Numbered from the stretch's first letter, positions 1 through 7,996 are shown. The stretch is DNA of 34,125 nt from RUG721 sp040307385 (GCA_040307385.1 JAWRJQ010000094.1:1-34125), one strand, 5' to 3'. Made by a program: numbers and translations. Notes: a model not told the origin generated them from the sequence alone.

Positions 1-2
1 CG

Positions 3-572
3 GCGCTCGTGCGGCTGGGCGGCGAGGTGGCCGTGTCGGTGTACGGCATCATCATGACGGTGCAATCGGTTGCGGTCATGCTCATCTACGGCGCCATCGA
101 CGCGATGCAGCCCGCTGTGGGATATAACTGGGGAGCGCGCAGCCTTTCCCGCGTCAAGGCGCTCGAGCAGTACTGCTTCGCGTCCGCTGCGATCATCGGC
201 GTCGCGGGCTTTGCCGCCGTGCGCCTGTTCCCCGAAGCGATGGTGCTTCTTTTCCTGCCCCAGGCCGATAGCGCATTCGTGGGCATGGCAGCCCGCGCGC
301 TCGAGCTGTTCTCGTTCTCGCTGCTGCTCAAGTGGCTCTCGTTCTCCACGCAGTCGTTCATGATCGCGGTGGGGCAGGTGAGGCTCGCCTCGTTCGTCTC
401 GGTGGCCATGGTGCTGATCTTTCCGCTGGCTGCGCTCTTCGCGCTGTGGCCGCTCGGACTGGACGGCCTGTGGCTCAACGGCGTTGCAACGTATGCGCTC
501 TGCGCCCTCCTGAGCGCGTACGTGCTGGTGCGCTTCCGCAGCACCGTGCGCGAGCGTCTCGACCGCGCTTGA
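3..572 (+). CDS. MATE family efflux transporter, C-terminal part
   Basis: This is the 3' end of a gene that begins before the window; the reading frame is open from base 3 and stops at 570-572. About 189 residues are visible. They show four or five hydrophobic stretches, and the segment around IDAMQPAVGYNWGAR is the kind of motif seen at the start of the second half of MATE transporters (polar loop with P, G and N after a helix). MATE proteins are inner-membrane exporters that move drugs or metabolites outward, coupled to Na+ or H+. The substrate cannot be told from this part. The next gene starts 95 bases downstream and appears to have its own promoter, so this gene is probably not part of the his operon. 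The family call is fairly safe; the exact subfamily is not. Confidence 0.85.
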   Translation, partial: ALVRLGGEVAVSVYGIIMTVQSVAVMLIYGAIDAMQPAVGYNWGARSLSRVKALEQYCFASAAIIGVAGFAAVRLFPEAMVLLFLPQADSAFVGMAARALELFSFSLLLKWLSFSTQSFMIAVGQVRLASFVSVAMVLIFPLAALFALWPLGLDGLWLNGVATYALCALLSAYVLVRFRSTVRERLDRA

Positions 573-626
573 TTGACACGCTCGTGTTACGTCTTCCCCA
601 CCGGTGCATGCGTGCGGCGGCCCCTG

Positions 627-635
627 TGCTACAGT
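627..635 (+). promoter_or_regulatory. Candidate extended -10 promoter of the his operon
   Basis: TGCTACAGT fits the extended -10 pattern TG-n-TAnnnT and would start transcription near base 642, leaving a leader of about 26 bases before the GTG of hisZG. No good -35 box lies 16-18 bases upstream; a TTGACA at 573-578 is too far away to pair with it. No His-codon leader peptide or T-box fits in this short gap. This is a call by eye. Confidence 0.35.
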
Positions 636-667
636 GACGCCATCCAACTCACGGAGGGAGGCATGCT

Positions 668-2317
668 GTGGCTTTGACGACACCATCCGGCTTCAGGGAC
701 ATCCTGCCCCACGAGGCCCTCGCTCGCGAACGCATCTCAGGCACCATACGGGACTGTTTCGCGCACCATGGCTATCTCCCCGTTGAGACGCCGCTGCTCG
801 AGGTGCGCGACACGCTCGAGCAGGGCGGAGCCATCGACGACTACCCCTTCCAGCTCTTCGATTCCGATGGCGGCCTGCTCATGCTGCGCCCCGACAACAC
901 GCTGCCCATCGCACGCCTGATCGCGGGACGCATCGGCGCAGACGATCTGCCCGTGCGCCTGCGCTATCAGGCACCGGTGGTGCGCGAGGAATCGGCCCTC
1001 AAAGGCCAGCCGCGCCAGTTCACCCAGGCAGGCATCGAACTCGTGGGCGAGCAGGGCAGCGTTGCCGAGCTCGAAGCCGTTCGCCTGCTCGCCACGACCT
1101 TCGAGGCCCTCGGCGTCCCGCACTGGCGCATCGTGCTGGGTTCGGTCGCACCGCTCGAATCGCTGCTCGGCGCCTGCGCGCCCAGCGATGAGTTCCGCAG
1201 CCAGGTGCGGCGTCTCGTCCACGGTTCCGATCTCGTCGGGCTCGACGAGCTCATCGCGCGCACGCCCGAGCTGGGCCGCGAGGCCGCACACGCGTTGGAG
1301 CGTCTCGTGCGCCTGTCCGGCGGCAGGGAATGCATCGCCGCCATCGACGAGCTTCTCGAGTCCGCCGGCGTCGAGCGCAGCGCCCGCGGCACCGCCGAGC
1401 TGCTCGAGCTGGTGGAGGGCGCCTCAGATCTCTTCGAAAACGGCCGTGCGAGCTTCGACTTCTCGGTCATCAACTCCTTCGACTACTACACGGGCCTCAT
1501 CTTCAAAGGCTACTCCGACAACCTCGCCGCAGCGCTCGCAACCGGCGGCCGCTACGATTCGGTGCTGCGCAAGTTCGGTCGCGACGGGCTGTCTGCCTGC
1601 GGTTTCGCCCTTTCTCTTGAACGGCTGCAGGAGGTGCTCGGCGAGCAGGGCGCTTCGGGCATCGTGTCCGCCGGCGCCCGCGCCGTCCGTCGCCCCCTGC
1701 GCATCGCCGTTCCCAAAGGATCGCTGTTCAAGGGCGCGCTTGCAGCGCTCGAGCAGGCAGGTCTTGCAACCGCGGATCTGGCGGACCCCGGCCGCAAGCT
1801 CGTCATCTCGACGGAAGACGTGGAGTACATCATCGTCCGCGCAACCGACGCGCCCGCCTTCGTGGCCCACGGCGGCGCCGACTGCGGCATCTGCGGAAGC
1901 GATTCCCTGCTCGAAGCCGACCTCGATCTGGTGCAGCTTGCCGACCTGGGCTTCGGCGCATGCCGTCTCTGCGTTGCCGAGCCTGCATCGGCTCGCGGGG
2001 CCGCCGAGCGCACGCGCGCGTGGCGCGGCACGGTGCGCGTCGCCACCAAGTACCCGCACCTCACCCAGGCCTACTACGACCGCATCGGCCAGCAGGTCGA
2101 TATCGTCACGCTGCACGGCAACATCGAGCTGGGCCCGCTGCTCGGCATGACCGACCGCATCGTCGACATCACCGCCACCGGCACCACGCTCGCCGAGAAC
2201 GACCTCGTGGTGGTCGATGAGATCATGTCGTTCAGCGCCCGCTTCTTCGCGAGTCCCGCCGCGTATCGCTGCGATGCGCGCGTCCGCGCCCTTGCCGAGC
2301 GCCTCACCGCGCGATGA
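668..2317 (+). CDS. hisZG: HisZ-HisG fusion: ATP phosphoribosyltransferase regulatory plus catalytic parts
   Basis: This 549-residue protein joins two parts normally made as separate chains. Residues 1 to about 325 are a HisZ domain, a histidyl-tRNA synthetase-like fold without a ligase role (GFRDILP at 8-14, LRPDNTLPIAR at 73-83, FDYYTGLIFKGY at 271-282, GGRYD at 293-297). After a short linker, residues 343-549 are a short-form HisG (RIAVPKGSL at 345-353, PRPP-loop TGTTLAEN at 504-511). HisG couples ATP to PRPP, the first step of histidine synthesis, and short HisG needs HisZ for activity and histidine feedback. The start is the GTG at 668, behind a GGAGGGAG site at 653-660; the ATG at 663 in another frame stops after four codons. 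It is the first gene of the operon, 14 bases before hisD. Both domain calls are strong. Confidence 0.95.
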   Translation: MALTTPSGFRDILPHEALARERISGTIRDCFAHHGYLPVETPLLEVRDTLEQGGAIDDYPFQLFDSDGGLLMLRPDNTLPIARLIAGRIGADDLPVRLRYQAPVVREESALKGQPRQFTQAGIELVGEQGSVAELEAVRLLATTFEALGVPHWRIVLGSVAPLESLLGACAPSDEFRSQVRRLVHGSDLVGLDELIARTPELGREAAHALERLVRLSGGRECIAAIDELLESAGVERSARGTAELLELVEGASDLFENGRASFDFSVINSFDYYTGLIFKGYSDNLAAALATGGRYDSVLRKFGRDGLSACGFALSLERLQEVLGEQGASGIVSAGARAVRRPLRIAVPKGSLFKGALAALEQAGLATADLADPGRKLVISTEDVEYIIVRATDAPAFVAHGGADCGICGSDSLLEADLDLVQLADLGFGACRLCVAEPASARGAAERTRAWRGTVRVATKYPHLTQAYYDRIGQQVDIVTLHGNIELGPLLGMTDRIVDITATGTTLAENDLVVVDEIMSFSARFFASPAAYRCDARVRALAERLTAR

Positions 2318-2331
2318 GAGGAGCAGCAACC

Positions 2332-3642
2332 ATGAAAACGCTCGTCTTGAGCGGTTCCGACCGCCTTTCCCGCACCGACCTGCGCGCATCCGGCGCGCTG
2401 CCGGCGGAGGTGTGTGCCGCCGCCCAGGCCATCGTCGACGATGTGCGCCAGCGCGGCGACGAGGCCGTGCGCGCGTACACGCTGCGCTTCGACGGCTCCT
2501 GCCCCGAAGCGTTCCGCGTGCCCGATGAGGCGATCTCCGCCGCCTGCGATGCCGTTTCCCCGGAGTTTCTCGCTGCGCTCCGCCATGCTGCGGCGCAGAT
2601 CCGCGAGTTCCACGAGCACGAGTTCGAGCGCGAACGGTCGTGGAGCTACGAGCGCGCCAACGGCGTCCGCCTGGGGGTGCGCGTGCTTCCCATCGCATCC
2701 GCCGCGCTCTACGTGCCCGGCGGCCGCGCCCAGTACCCCTCCACGGTGCTCATGGACTGCATCCCCGCCAAGGTCGCGGGCGTCGAGCGCGTCATCATGC
2801 TCACGCCGCCCCAGGCGGACGGCAGCATCTCCGCCTTCACGCTGGCCGCCGCCTGCGTTGCGGGCGTGGACGAGGTGTATGCCGTGGGTGGTGCCCAAGC
2901 CGTCGCCGCTGCTGCGTATGGAACCGCATCCATTCCCGCCGTCGATAAGATCGTCGGTCCCGGCAACGCCTATGTGGCAGCCGCCAAGCGCGCCGTCTCG
3001 GGCGATGTGGGCATCGATATGATCGCCGGTCCCTCAGAGGTGTGCGTCGTGGCCGATGCTGCGGCGGATCCGCGCATCGTGGCTGCCGACCTCATGGCCC
3101 AGGCCGAGCACGACCCCATGGCCGCCTGCTATCTCATCACGTGCGATGCGGATCTGGTTCCGCAGGTGCTTTCCGCCATCGAAGCCTTCCTCGCCGAGAG
3201 CCCGCGCGCCGAGATCACCCGCGCCGCTCTCGACGATAACGGCGTCTGCATCGTGTGCGACACGCGTGCGGCCGTGCTCGACACCGTGAACCTCATCGCG
3301 CCCGAGCATCTCGAGCTGCACTGCGAGGATGCGGAGGACCTGCTGCCCGACGTGCGGGCGGCGGGTGCCATCTTCGTGGGGCCGTGGAGTTCCGAACCGC
3401 TGGGCGACTACGTTGCCGGCCCCAACCACACGCTTCCCACCGGCGGCACGGCGCGCTTCTCCAACCCGCTGGGCGTGTGGGACTTCGTCACCCGCTCCAC
3501 CGTGAGCACCTACACGCCCGCCGGCGTGCGCGCCGATGCCCGCGCCACCGAGACGCTTGCCGAGGCGGAGGGCCTCTGGGCCCACGCCCTCTCGGTGCGC
3601 CTGCGCCGCGAGGCGCTCGAGGCGGGTGGTGCCGATGCGTGA
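2332..3642 (+). CDS. hisD: Histidinol dehydrogenase
   Basis: HisD oxidises L-histidinol to L-histidine in two NAD+-dependent steps, the last reactions of the pathway. The 436-residue product has the family hallmarks: YVPGGRAQYPS, AVGGAQAVAA, DKIVGPGNAYV, IDMIAGPSEV, the QAEHDP motif with the catalytic Glu-His pair, and GPNHTLPTGGTARF near the end. An in-frame ATG at 2314 lies inside the end of hisZG, but the ATG at 2332 follows a GAGAGGAG site at 2316-2323 and matches the usual length, so it is chosen. The stop overlaps the start of hisC by 8 bases, which suggests coupled translation. Confidence 0.97.
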   Translation: MKTLVLSGSDRLSRTDLRASGALPAEVCAAAQAIVDDVRQRGDEAVRAYTLRFDGSCPEAFRVPDEAISAACDAVSPEFLAALRHAAAQIREFHEHEFERERSWSYERANGVRLGVRVLPIASAALYVPGGRAQYPSTVLMDCIPAKVAGVERVIMLTPPQADGSISAFTLAAACVAGVDEVYAVGGAQAVAAAAYGTASIPAVDKIVGPGNAYVAAAKRAVSGDVGIDMIAGPSEVCVVADAAADPRIVAADLMAQAEHDPMAACYLITCDADLVPQVLSAIEAFLAESPRAEITRAALDDNGVCIVCDTRAAVLDTVNLIAPEHLELHCEDAEDLLPDVRAAGAIFVGPWSSEPLGDYVAGPNHTLPTGGTARFSNPLGVWDFVTRSTVSTYTPAGVRADARATETLAEAEGLWAHALSVRLRREALEAGGADA

Positions 3643-4720
3643 TATCAAAGCGCTCATGAGGCCGAGCGCTGCAGCGCTCGAGCCCTACGATCCCCGGTTC
3701 ACGCCCGTCGCCATCAACCTCTCGGCCAACGAGAACACCTACGGCATGCCGTCGTCCGTACGCGACAGCGCCCTGCGCGCGCTTGCCGACGTGCAGATCA
3801 ATCGCTATCCGCAACCGCTCGCCCCCGGCCTGCGCGCCGAGATAGCGGCACGCTACGGTGCGGATCCCGCGCAGATCATCGTGGGCAACGGCGGCGATGA
3901 GCTCATCTTCAACCTCTTCCTCGCGCTTGGCGGGGAGGGCGCCACCGTGATCGACTGCCCGCCCACGTTCTCGATCTACCGCCTTTACGCGGAGCTTTGC
4001 GAGTGCACGGTGATCGATGTGCCGCGTCATCCCCAGACCTTCGCCGTCGACGAGCCCGCGCTGCTCGCCCATGCGGCGCAGGCGCGCATCACGGTGATCA
4101 CCACGCCCAACAATCCCACGGGCACGCTCGCGTCCCTCTCATTCATCGAGGAGCTGTGCGACGCCGCCGCAGGCCTCGTGCTCGTGGACGAGGCGTACAT
4201 GGAGTTCGCAGGCGCGCCGAGCGCGACCACGCTGCTTGGGCGCTGCCCCAACCTCGTGGTGCTGCGCACGCTCTCGAAAGCATTTGCCCTGGCAGGTGCC
4301 CGTATCGGCTATGTGCTCGCCGACCCTGCCGTCATCGATGCGCTCGCAGCGGTGCGCCAGCCCTACTCGGTGAACGCCTTCTCGCAGGCGGTGGCCGAGG
4401 CCGTTCTGAGCGAGAGCGCGCGCTTCTCGGCAACCGTTTCCAAGATCTGCGAGGAACGCGATCGTCTTGCAGCCGAGCTCGCCCAGCTCGACGGTCTCAC
4501 CGTGTGGCCCAGCGCGGCGAATTTCCTGCTCGTGCGCGTGCCGCAGGCCCACAGGGTGTGGGAGCGCCTACGCGACGGATGCTCCATCCTCGTGCGCGAC
4601 CTCTCGCAGGCGTGCGGTCTCGAAGACTGCCTGCGCATCACCGTGGGAACGCCCAACGAGAACGCCGCCGTGACGGCCGCGCTCGCAGATATCCTCGCCA
4701 ACGACCCGGAGGGTGAGTAG
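3635..4720 (+). CDS. hisC: Histidinol-phosphate aminotransferase
   Basis: This 361-residue PLP enzyme of fold type I moves an amino group from glutamate to imidazole-acetol phosphate, giving histidinol phosphate. Visible motifs are LSANENTYG near residue 30, TTPNNPTG at 156-163, VDEAYMEF at 184-191 with the PLP-ring aspartate, and TLSKAFALAGARIGY with the Schiff-base lysine at K215. The frame is open much further upstream inside hisD, but the ATG at 3635 has a GGCGGGTGG site ahead of it and gives the normal length. It overlaps hisD by 8 bases and ends one base before the hisB start. The place in the operon supports histidine synthesis over a general aromatic aminotransferase. Confidence 0.96.
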   Translation: MRDIKALMRPSAAALEPYDPRFTPVAINLSANENTYGMPSSVRDSALRALADVQINRYPQPLAPGLRAEIAARYGADPAQIIVGNGGDELIFNLFLALGGEGATVIDCPPTFSIYRLYAELCECTVIDVPRHPQTFAVDEPALLAHAAQARITVITTPNNPTGTLASLSFIEELCDAAAGLVLVDEAYMEFAGAPSATTLLGRCPNLVVLRTLSKAFALAGARIGYVLADPAVIDALAAVRQPYSVNAFSQAVAEAVLSESARFSATVSKICEERDRLAAELAQLDGLTVWPSAANFLLVRVPQAHRVWERLRDGCSILVRDLSQACGLEDCLRITVGTPNENAAVTAALADILANDPEGE

Positions 4721-4721
4721 C

Positions 4722-5309
4722 ATGGCTCGTACAGCTCGGATCACGCGCACAACCGGCGAGACCGCGATCGACCTCTCGATCGATATCGACGGCAGCGGCG
4801 CCTCCGCCATCGCCACGGGCGTGGGGTTTTTCGACCACATGCTCACGGCCCTCGCGCGCCATGCCCTGATCGATATGGACGTGCATGTTGAGGGCGACAC
4901 GTGGGTGGACGACCACCACACGGTGGAGGATACGGGCATCGCGCTCGGCCAAGCCCTACGGCAAGCGCTCGGCACCTGCGCCGGCATCCGCCGCTTCGGC
5001 AACCAGATCATCCCGCTCGATGAGGCGCTCGTCCTGGCGAGCGTCGACATCTCCGGGCGCGGCGGCCTCTACTGGGACGTGCCCATCGAGCCCGCCAAGG
5101 TGGGGACCTTCGATACCGAGCTCGCACAGGAGTTCTTCATCGGACTGGCTCGCGAGGCGGGCATCACGCTCCACGTGCGCAAGCTCGCCGGCACCAACGC
5201 GCACCATATCATCGAGGCCTGCTTCAAGGCATGCGCCCGCGCCCTGCGCGACGCGTGCGAGGCCGACCTGCGCAACGCGGGCATCCCCTCAACGAAGGGC
5301 GTGCTCTAG
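4722..5309 (+). CDS. hisB: Imidazoleglycerol-phosphate dehydratase
   Basis: HisB removes water from imidazoleglycerol phosphate to give imidazole-acetol phosphate. The 195-residue protein is the stand-alone dehydratase, without the N-terminal phosphatase domain found in E. coli HisB. Metal-binding histidine motifs are clear: GVGFFDHML, then WVDDHHTVEDTGIALG, and near the end GTNAHHIIEACFK. The ATG at 4722 follows a GGAGGGTGAG site; a GTG at 4713 in the same frame overlaps that site and is less likely. The stop is directly followed by the hisH start with no gap. Because no phosphatase domain is attached, histidinol phosphate must be dephosphorylated by another enzyme. Confidence 0.97.
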   Translation: MARTARITRTTGETAIDLSIDIDGSGASAIATGVGFFDHMLTALARHALIDMDVHVEGDTWVDDHHTVEDTGIALGQALRQALGTCAGIRRFGNQIIPLDEALVLASVDISGRGGLYWDVPIEPAKVGTFDTELAQEFFIGLAREAGITLHVRKLAGTNAHHIIEACFKACARALRDACEADLRNAGIPSTKGVL

Positions 5310-5957
5310 ATGGCCGCGCGGATCGTTCTTGTCGACTACAGCAAGGGAAACCTGCTGTCAGTCGCCCGCAGCCTCGCCGACGTGGGCGCGGAGGTCGCCA
5401 TCACCGACGACCCCGCCGTCATCCGCAGCGCCTCCGGCATCGTGCTGCCCGGCGTCGGCAGCCTCGAGGACGCCATGGGGTTCATCGGTGCATCCGGGGT
5501 GGGGGAGGCGCTCGTCGATGCGCTGGCGCGCAACGTCCCGTTTCTGGGCATCTGCTTGGGCGAGCATCTCCTCATGGAGAGCGGCGAGGAGAGCGAGAGC
5601 GGCTCGTGCGCGGCGCTCGGCGTGTTGAAAGGCACGGTCACGCGCCTCGACGGCAGCGTGCTCAAGGTCCCCCATGTTGGCTGGGATCAGATCGAGCTCA
5701 CGCAGACCGGTCGCGCGTGCCCGCTCTTCGAGGGCATCGAGGACGGCGCGCACGTCTATTTCACGCACAGCTACGCCCTCGCCGACGACGTGGACCCCTC
5801 CATCGTGGCCGCCTACACCGATTACACGCGGCGATTCCCCAGCGCCATCTGGAGGGATAGCATCTTCGCCGTGCAGTTCCATCCCGAGAAATCCTCGCGG
5901 GTGGGCCTTGCGATCCTGCGCAATTTCGTGCGTCTCGTTCACGAGGAGGGCCGATGA
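5310..5957 (+). CDS. hisH: Imidazole glycerol phosphate synthase, glutaminase subunit
   Basis: HisH is the class I glutamine amidotransferase that feeds ammonia to HisF. The 215-residue protein has the DYxxGNLxSV start, LPGVGSLEDAM at 46-56, the nucleophile C82 in FLGICLGEH, and the H191/E193 pair in VQFHPEKSS, so the triad is complete. One oddity is that the usual G-M-Q after the nucleophile is G-E-H here (residues 84-86); the glutamine at that place normally helps hold the substrate. The start follows the hisB stop with no gap, so it depends on coupling or on the AAGGGCGTG region upstream. It overlaps hisA by four bases (ATGA-type). Confidence 0.95.
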   Translation: MAARIVLVDYSKGNLLSVARSLADVGAEVAITDDPAVIRSASGIVLPGVGSLEDAMGFIGASGVGEALVDALARNVPFLGICLGEHLLMESGEESESGSCAALGVLKGTVTRLDGSVLKVPHVGWDQIELTQTGRACPLFEGIEDGAHVYFTHSYALADDVDPSIVAAYTDYTRRFPSAIWRDSIFAVQFHPEKSSRVGLAILRNFVRLVHEEGR

Positions 5958-6718
5958 TCGTTTTCCCCGCCATCGACCTCGTCGCCGGCCGGGTCGTGCG
6001 CCTCGAGCGCGGCGATCGGGCGCGGATGAAGGTGTACGCCGAAGATCCCGTCGCCGTGGCCGAGGAGTTCCGCGCACGAGGCGCCGGGTGGGTGCACGTG
6101 GTCGATCTCTCCGCCACGCTCGAGGAGGACGCGGCGGCTCGGCAGGCAAACGCCGAGGCAATCGCTGCCATCTGCGCGCTTGAGGACATCCAAGCGGATG
6201 TGGGCGGCGGCGTCCGTTCGATGGCGGCGTTCGAGCGGCTGCTCGAGCTGGGCGCCGCGCGCGTTGCCGTGGGAACCGCGCTGGTGCGCGACCCGGCTCT
6301 CGCCGCTCAGATCGCGCGCGACTATGCCCGCTGCGCCGTCGCCGATGTCGCGGCACGCGACGGGCAGGTGCGCGTGAACGGCTGGCGCGAGGGGGAGGCG
6401 CTCTCTGCCGACGAGCTCGTCGCCCGTCTCGCGGACCTGGGCTTTCGCCACCTGGTCTATACCGATGTCGCCCGCGACGGCATGCAGACCGGCGTCGATA
6501 CCGCCGCCTACGAGCATATCGCCCGGGTCGCGGGCTTTCCCGTGATCGCCTCGGGCGGCGTTGCCTCTGCAGCCGACATCGCCGCCATCGCCGCCCTCGG
6601 ATCGCAGGTCATCGAGGGCGTCATCTGCGGACGCGCCATCTTCGAGGGGAGCCTCGCCGTGGAGGATGCCCTCGCCGCCGCGAGAAAGGAGCGCACATGC
6701 TCACCAAACGCGTCATAG
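5954..6718 (+). CDS. hisA: HisA: ProFAR isomerase with displaced catalytic aspartate
   Basis: HisA opens the ribose ring of ProFAR to give PRFAR by an Amadori rearrangement; it is a (beta/alpha)8 barrel of 254 residues. D8 in FPAIDL, the phosphate loops ADVGGGVRS and VAVGTAL, YTDVARDG at 169-176 and VIASGGV at 197-203 are all in place. In the strand that should carry the second catalytic acid, an ungapped alignment from Y124 to W144 puts A133 where family members have Asp, while an Asp sits two residues earlier (D131). The usual VDLDGA is VDLSAT at 50-55. It is enclosed by hisH and hisF, overlapping both, so it is almost certainly the pathway HisA. Whether it also does the PriA (TrpF) reaction of other actinobacteria cannot be told. 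Confidence 0.9.
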   Translation: MIVFPAIDLVAGRVVRLERGDRARMKVYAEDPVAVAEEFRARGAGWVHVVDLSATLEEDAAARQANAEAIAAICALEDIQADVGGGVRSMAAFERLLELGAARVAVGTALVRDPALAAQIARDYARCAVADVAARDGQVRVNGWREGEALSADELVARLADLGFRHLVYTDVARDGMQTGVDTAAYEHIARVAGFPVIASGGVASAADIAAIAALGSQVIEGVICGRAIFEGSLAVEDALAAARKERTCSPNAS

Positions 6719-7464
6719 CCTGCATGGATGTCAACGACGGCCGCGTGGTCAAGGGCGTCAACTTCGTCGATCTGCGCGATGCGGGCGATCCCGTCGAGCT
6801 GGCCGCCGCCTACGACCGCGAGGGTGCCGACGAGGTGGTCTTCCTCGACATCACCGCAACCTCCGACGAGCGCGCCACCACGGTCGAGCTGGCATCGCAT
6901 GCGGCCGAGCGCCTGCGCATCCCCTATACCGTGGGCGGCGGCTTCCACACCATCGAAGGCGCCCGCGCCATGATCGCGGCGGGTGCCGACAAGATCTCGC
7001 TCTGCTCGGCAGCCGTACGCGATCCCGAGCTCATCACGCTTGCGAGCAAGGCGTTCGGCAGTCAGGCCGTCATCGTGGCCATCGATGCGAAGCGCACGGG
7101 CGCAGGAGATCGCTGGGAGGCCTACATTCGCGGCGGGCGCACGGCCACGGGTCTCGATGCCGTGGCGTGGGCCGAGGAGGCCGCGCGTCGCGGCGCGGGC
7201 GAGATCCTGCTCACGAGCATGGATCGCGACGGCACCCAGGACGGGTTCGACATCCCGCTCACGCGCACCGTGGCGCGCGCCGTTTCCATTCCCGTCATCG
7301 CATCGGGCGGCGTCGGCAGGCTCGAGCACTTTGCCGAGGGCATCATCGACGGCGAGGCCGATGCGGTGCTCGCCGCAAGCGTGTTCCACTTCGGCACGTT
7401 CAGCATCCGGGAGGTTAAAGCGTACATGGCCGGGCAGGGCATCCCCGTCCGGCTCGACTTCTAG
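6697..7464 (+). CDS. hisF: Imidazole glycerol phosphate synthase, cyclase subunit
   Basis: HisF uses ammonia from HisH and PRFAR to make imidazoleglycerol phosphate and AICAR. The 255-residue barrel has D11 in IACMDVNDGRVVKG, YTVGGGF, KISLCSAAV, the second catalytic aspartate in VAIDAKR, TSMDRDGT and VIASGGVG near the end. Both catalytic aspartates are therefore present, unlike in the neighbouring HisA. The ATG at 6697 lies inside the end of hisA (22-base overlap) with an AAAGGAG site at 6685-6691. hisI follows after eight bases. Confidence 0.97.
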   Translation: MLTKRVIACMDVNDGRVVKGVNFVDLRDAGDPVELAAAYDREGADEVVFLDITATSDERATTVELASHAAERLRIPYTVGGGFHTIEGARAMIAAGADKISLCSAAVRDPELITLASKAFGSQAVIVAIDAKRTGAGDRWEAYIRGGRTATGLDAVAWAEEAARRGAGEILLTSMDRDGTQDGFDIPLTRTVARAVSIPVIASGGVGRLEHFAEGIIDGEADAVLAASVFHFGTFSIREVKAYMAGQGIPVRLDF

Positions 7465-7472
7465 GGAGGGCA

Positions 7473-7805
7473 ATGGACCGCATCAGCGCATCTGACGGCC
7501 TGCGTTTCAACGAGCAGGGCCTCATCCCCGCCATCGTGCAGCAGGAGGGTACGGGCGAGGTGCTCATGCTGGCCTGGATGAACGGGGAATCGCTGGAGCT
7601 TTCCTTGCGCACGGGCACCACCTGGTTTTGGTCGCGCTCGCGCCAAGAGCTCTGGAATAAGGGCGCAACCAGCGGAAACATGCAGCAGATCAAGCAGATT
7701 CTCGTCGATTGCGACAAGGACTGCCTGCTCGTGGTGGTGGATTCGCCGGGTCCGGCATGCCATACGGGCAGCCGGAGCTGCTTTTATCGCGAACTCGAGG
7801 CATGA
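7473..7805 (+). CDS. hisI: Phosphoribosyl-AMP cyclohydrolase
   Basis: HisI opens the adenine ring of phosphoribosyl-AMP, the third step of histidine synthesis. The 110-residue product is the one-function form. It has VLMLAWMN near residue 30, WFWSRSR, the metal-binding VDCDKDCLL and HTGSRSCFY near the C-terminus. No HisE (pyrophosphohydrolase) domain is attached and no hisE follows, although the pathway needs that step just before this enzyme. The ATG follows an AGGGAGGG site. It is the last gene of the his operon; a run of T follows the stop at 7807-7812 but no clear hairpin is seen there. Confidence 0.96.
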   Translation: MDRISASDGLRFNEQGLIPAIVQQEGTGEVLMLAWMNGESLELSLRTGTTWFWSRSRQELWNKGATSGNMQQIKQILVDCDKDCLLVVVDSPGPACHTGSRSCFYRELEA

Positions 7806-7836
7806 GTTTTTTCTTGCACTTCTCGGCCGTTTCCCC

Positions 7837-7865
7837 TTGACTCGCAAGCGTTTTCGTAGCAAGAT
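7837..7865 (+). promoter_or_regulatory. Candidate promoter of tRNA-Arg
   Basis: TTGACT at 7837-7842 and CAAGAT at 7860-7865 are 17 bases apart. Transcription would start about 13 bases before the tRNA. The -35 box is a 5/6 match, the -10 box only 3/6. The position just ahead of an isolated tRNA supports the call. Confidence 0.45.
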
Positions 7866-7884
7866 GTTTAGTCGCACGACCTAC

Positions 7885-7961
7885 GCGGTGTTAGCTCAGC
7901 TGGATAGAGCGTTTGACTACGAATCAAAAGGTCGGGGGTTCGAATCCCTCACGCCGCACCA
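7885..7961 (+). tRNA. tRNA-Arg (anticodon ACG)
   Basis: The sequence folds as a full cloverleaf: acceptor arms 7885-7891 and 7951-7957 (seven pairs, one G-T), D stem GCTC/GAGC at 7894-7897 and 7907-7910, anticodon stem TTTGA/TCAAA with loop CTACGAA at 7917-7923, and a T arm with loop TTCGAAT at 7939-7945. The anticodon is ACG, read as ICG after deamination, decoding CGT, CGC and CGA, which are common arginine codons here. The discriminator A and CCA are encoded at 7958-7961. Confidence 0.97.
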
Positions 7962-7971
7962 CGATCAGCGC

Positions 7972-7996
7972 GAGCCCCTCTTCCGGGGCTCTTTTC
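7972..7996 (+). terminator. Rho-independent terminator after tRNA-Arg
   Basis: A perfect 7-bp stem, GAGCCCC (7972-7978) with GGGGCTC (7985-7991), closes a 6-base loop and is followed by TTTT. It lies ten bases after the tRNA CCA and about 20 bases before the start of the HAD gene, whose AGGAG site follows directly. Confidence 0.85.

Noticed and set aside
573..667. His leader peptide or T-box attenuator ahead of the his operon
   Set aside because: The gap is only 95 bases and shows neither a run of His codons nor a T-box core.
1424..2698. 424-codon minus-strand frame over hisZG and hisD
   Set aside because: Arginine-rich antisense shadow without ribosome site or domain.
7885..7961. tRNA-Arg as an attachment site for an integrated element
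   Set aside because: I found no repeat of the tRNA 3' end later in the window and no integrase gene, so there is no sign of integration here.
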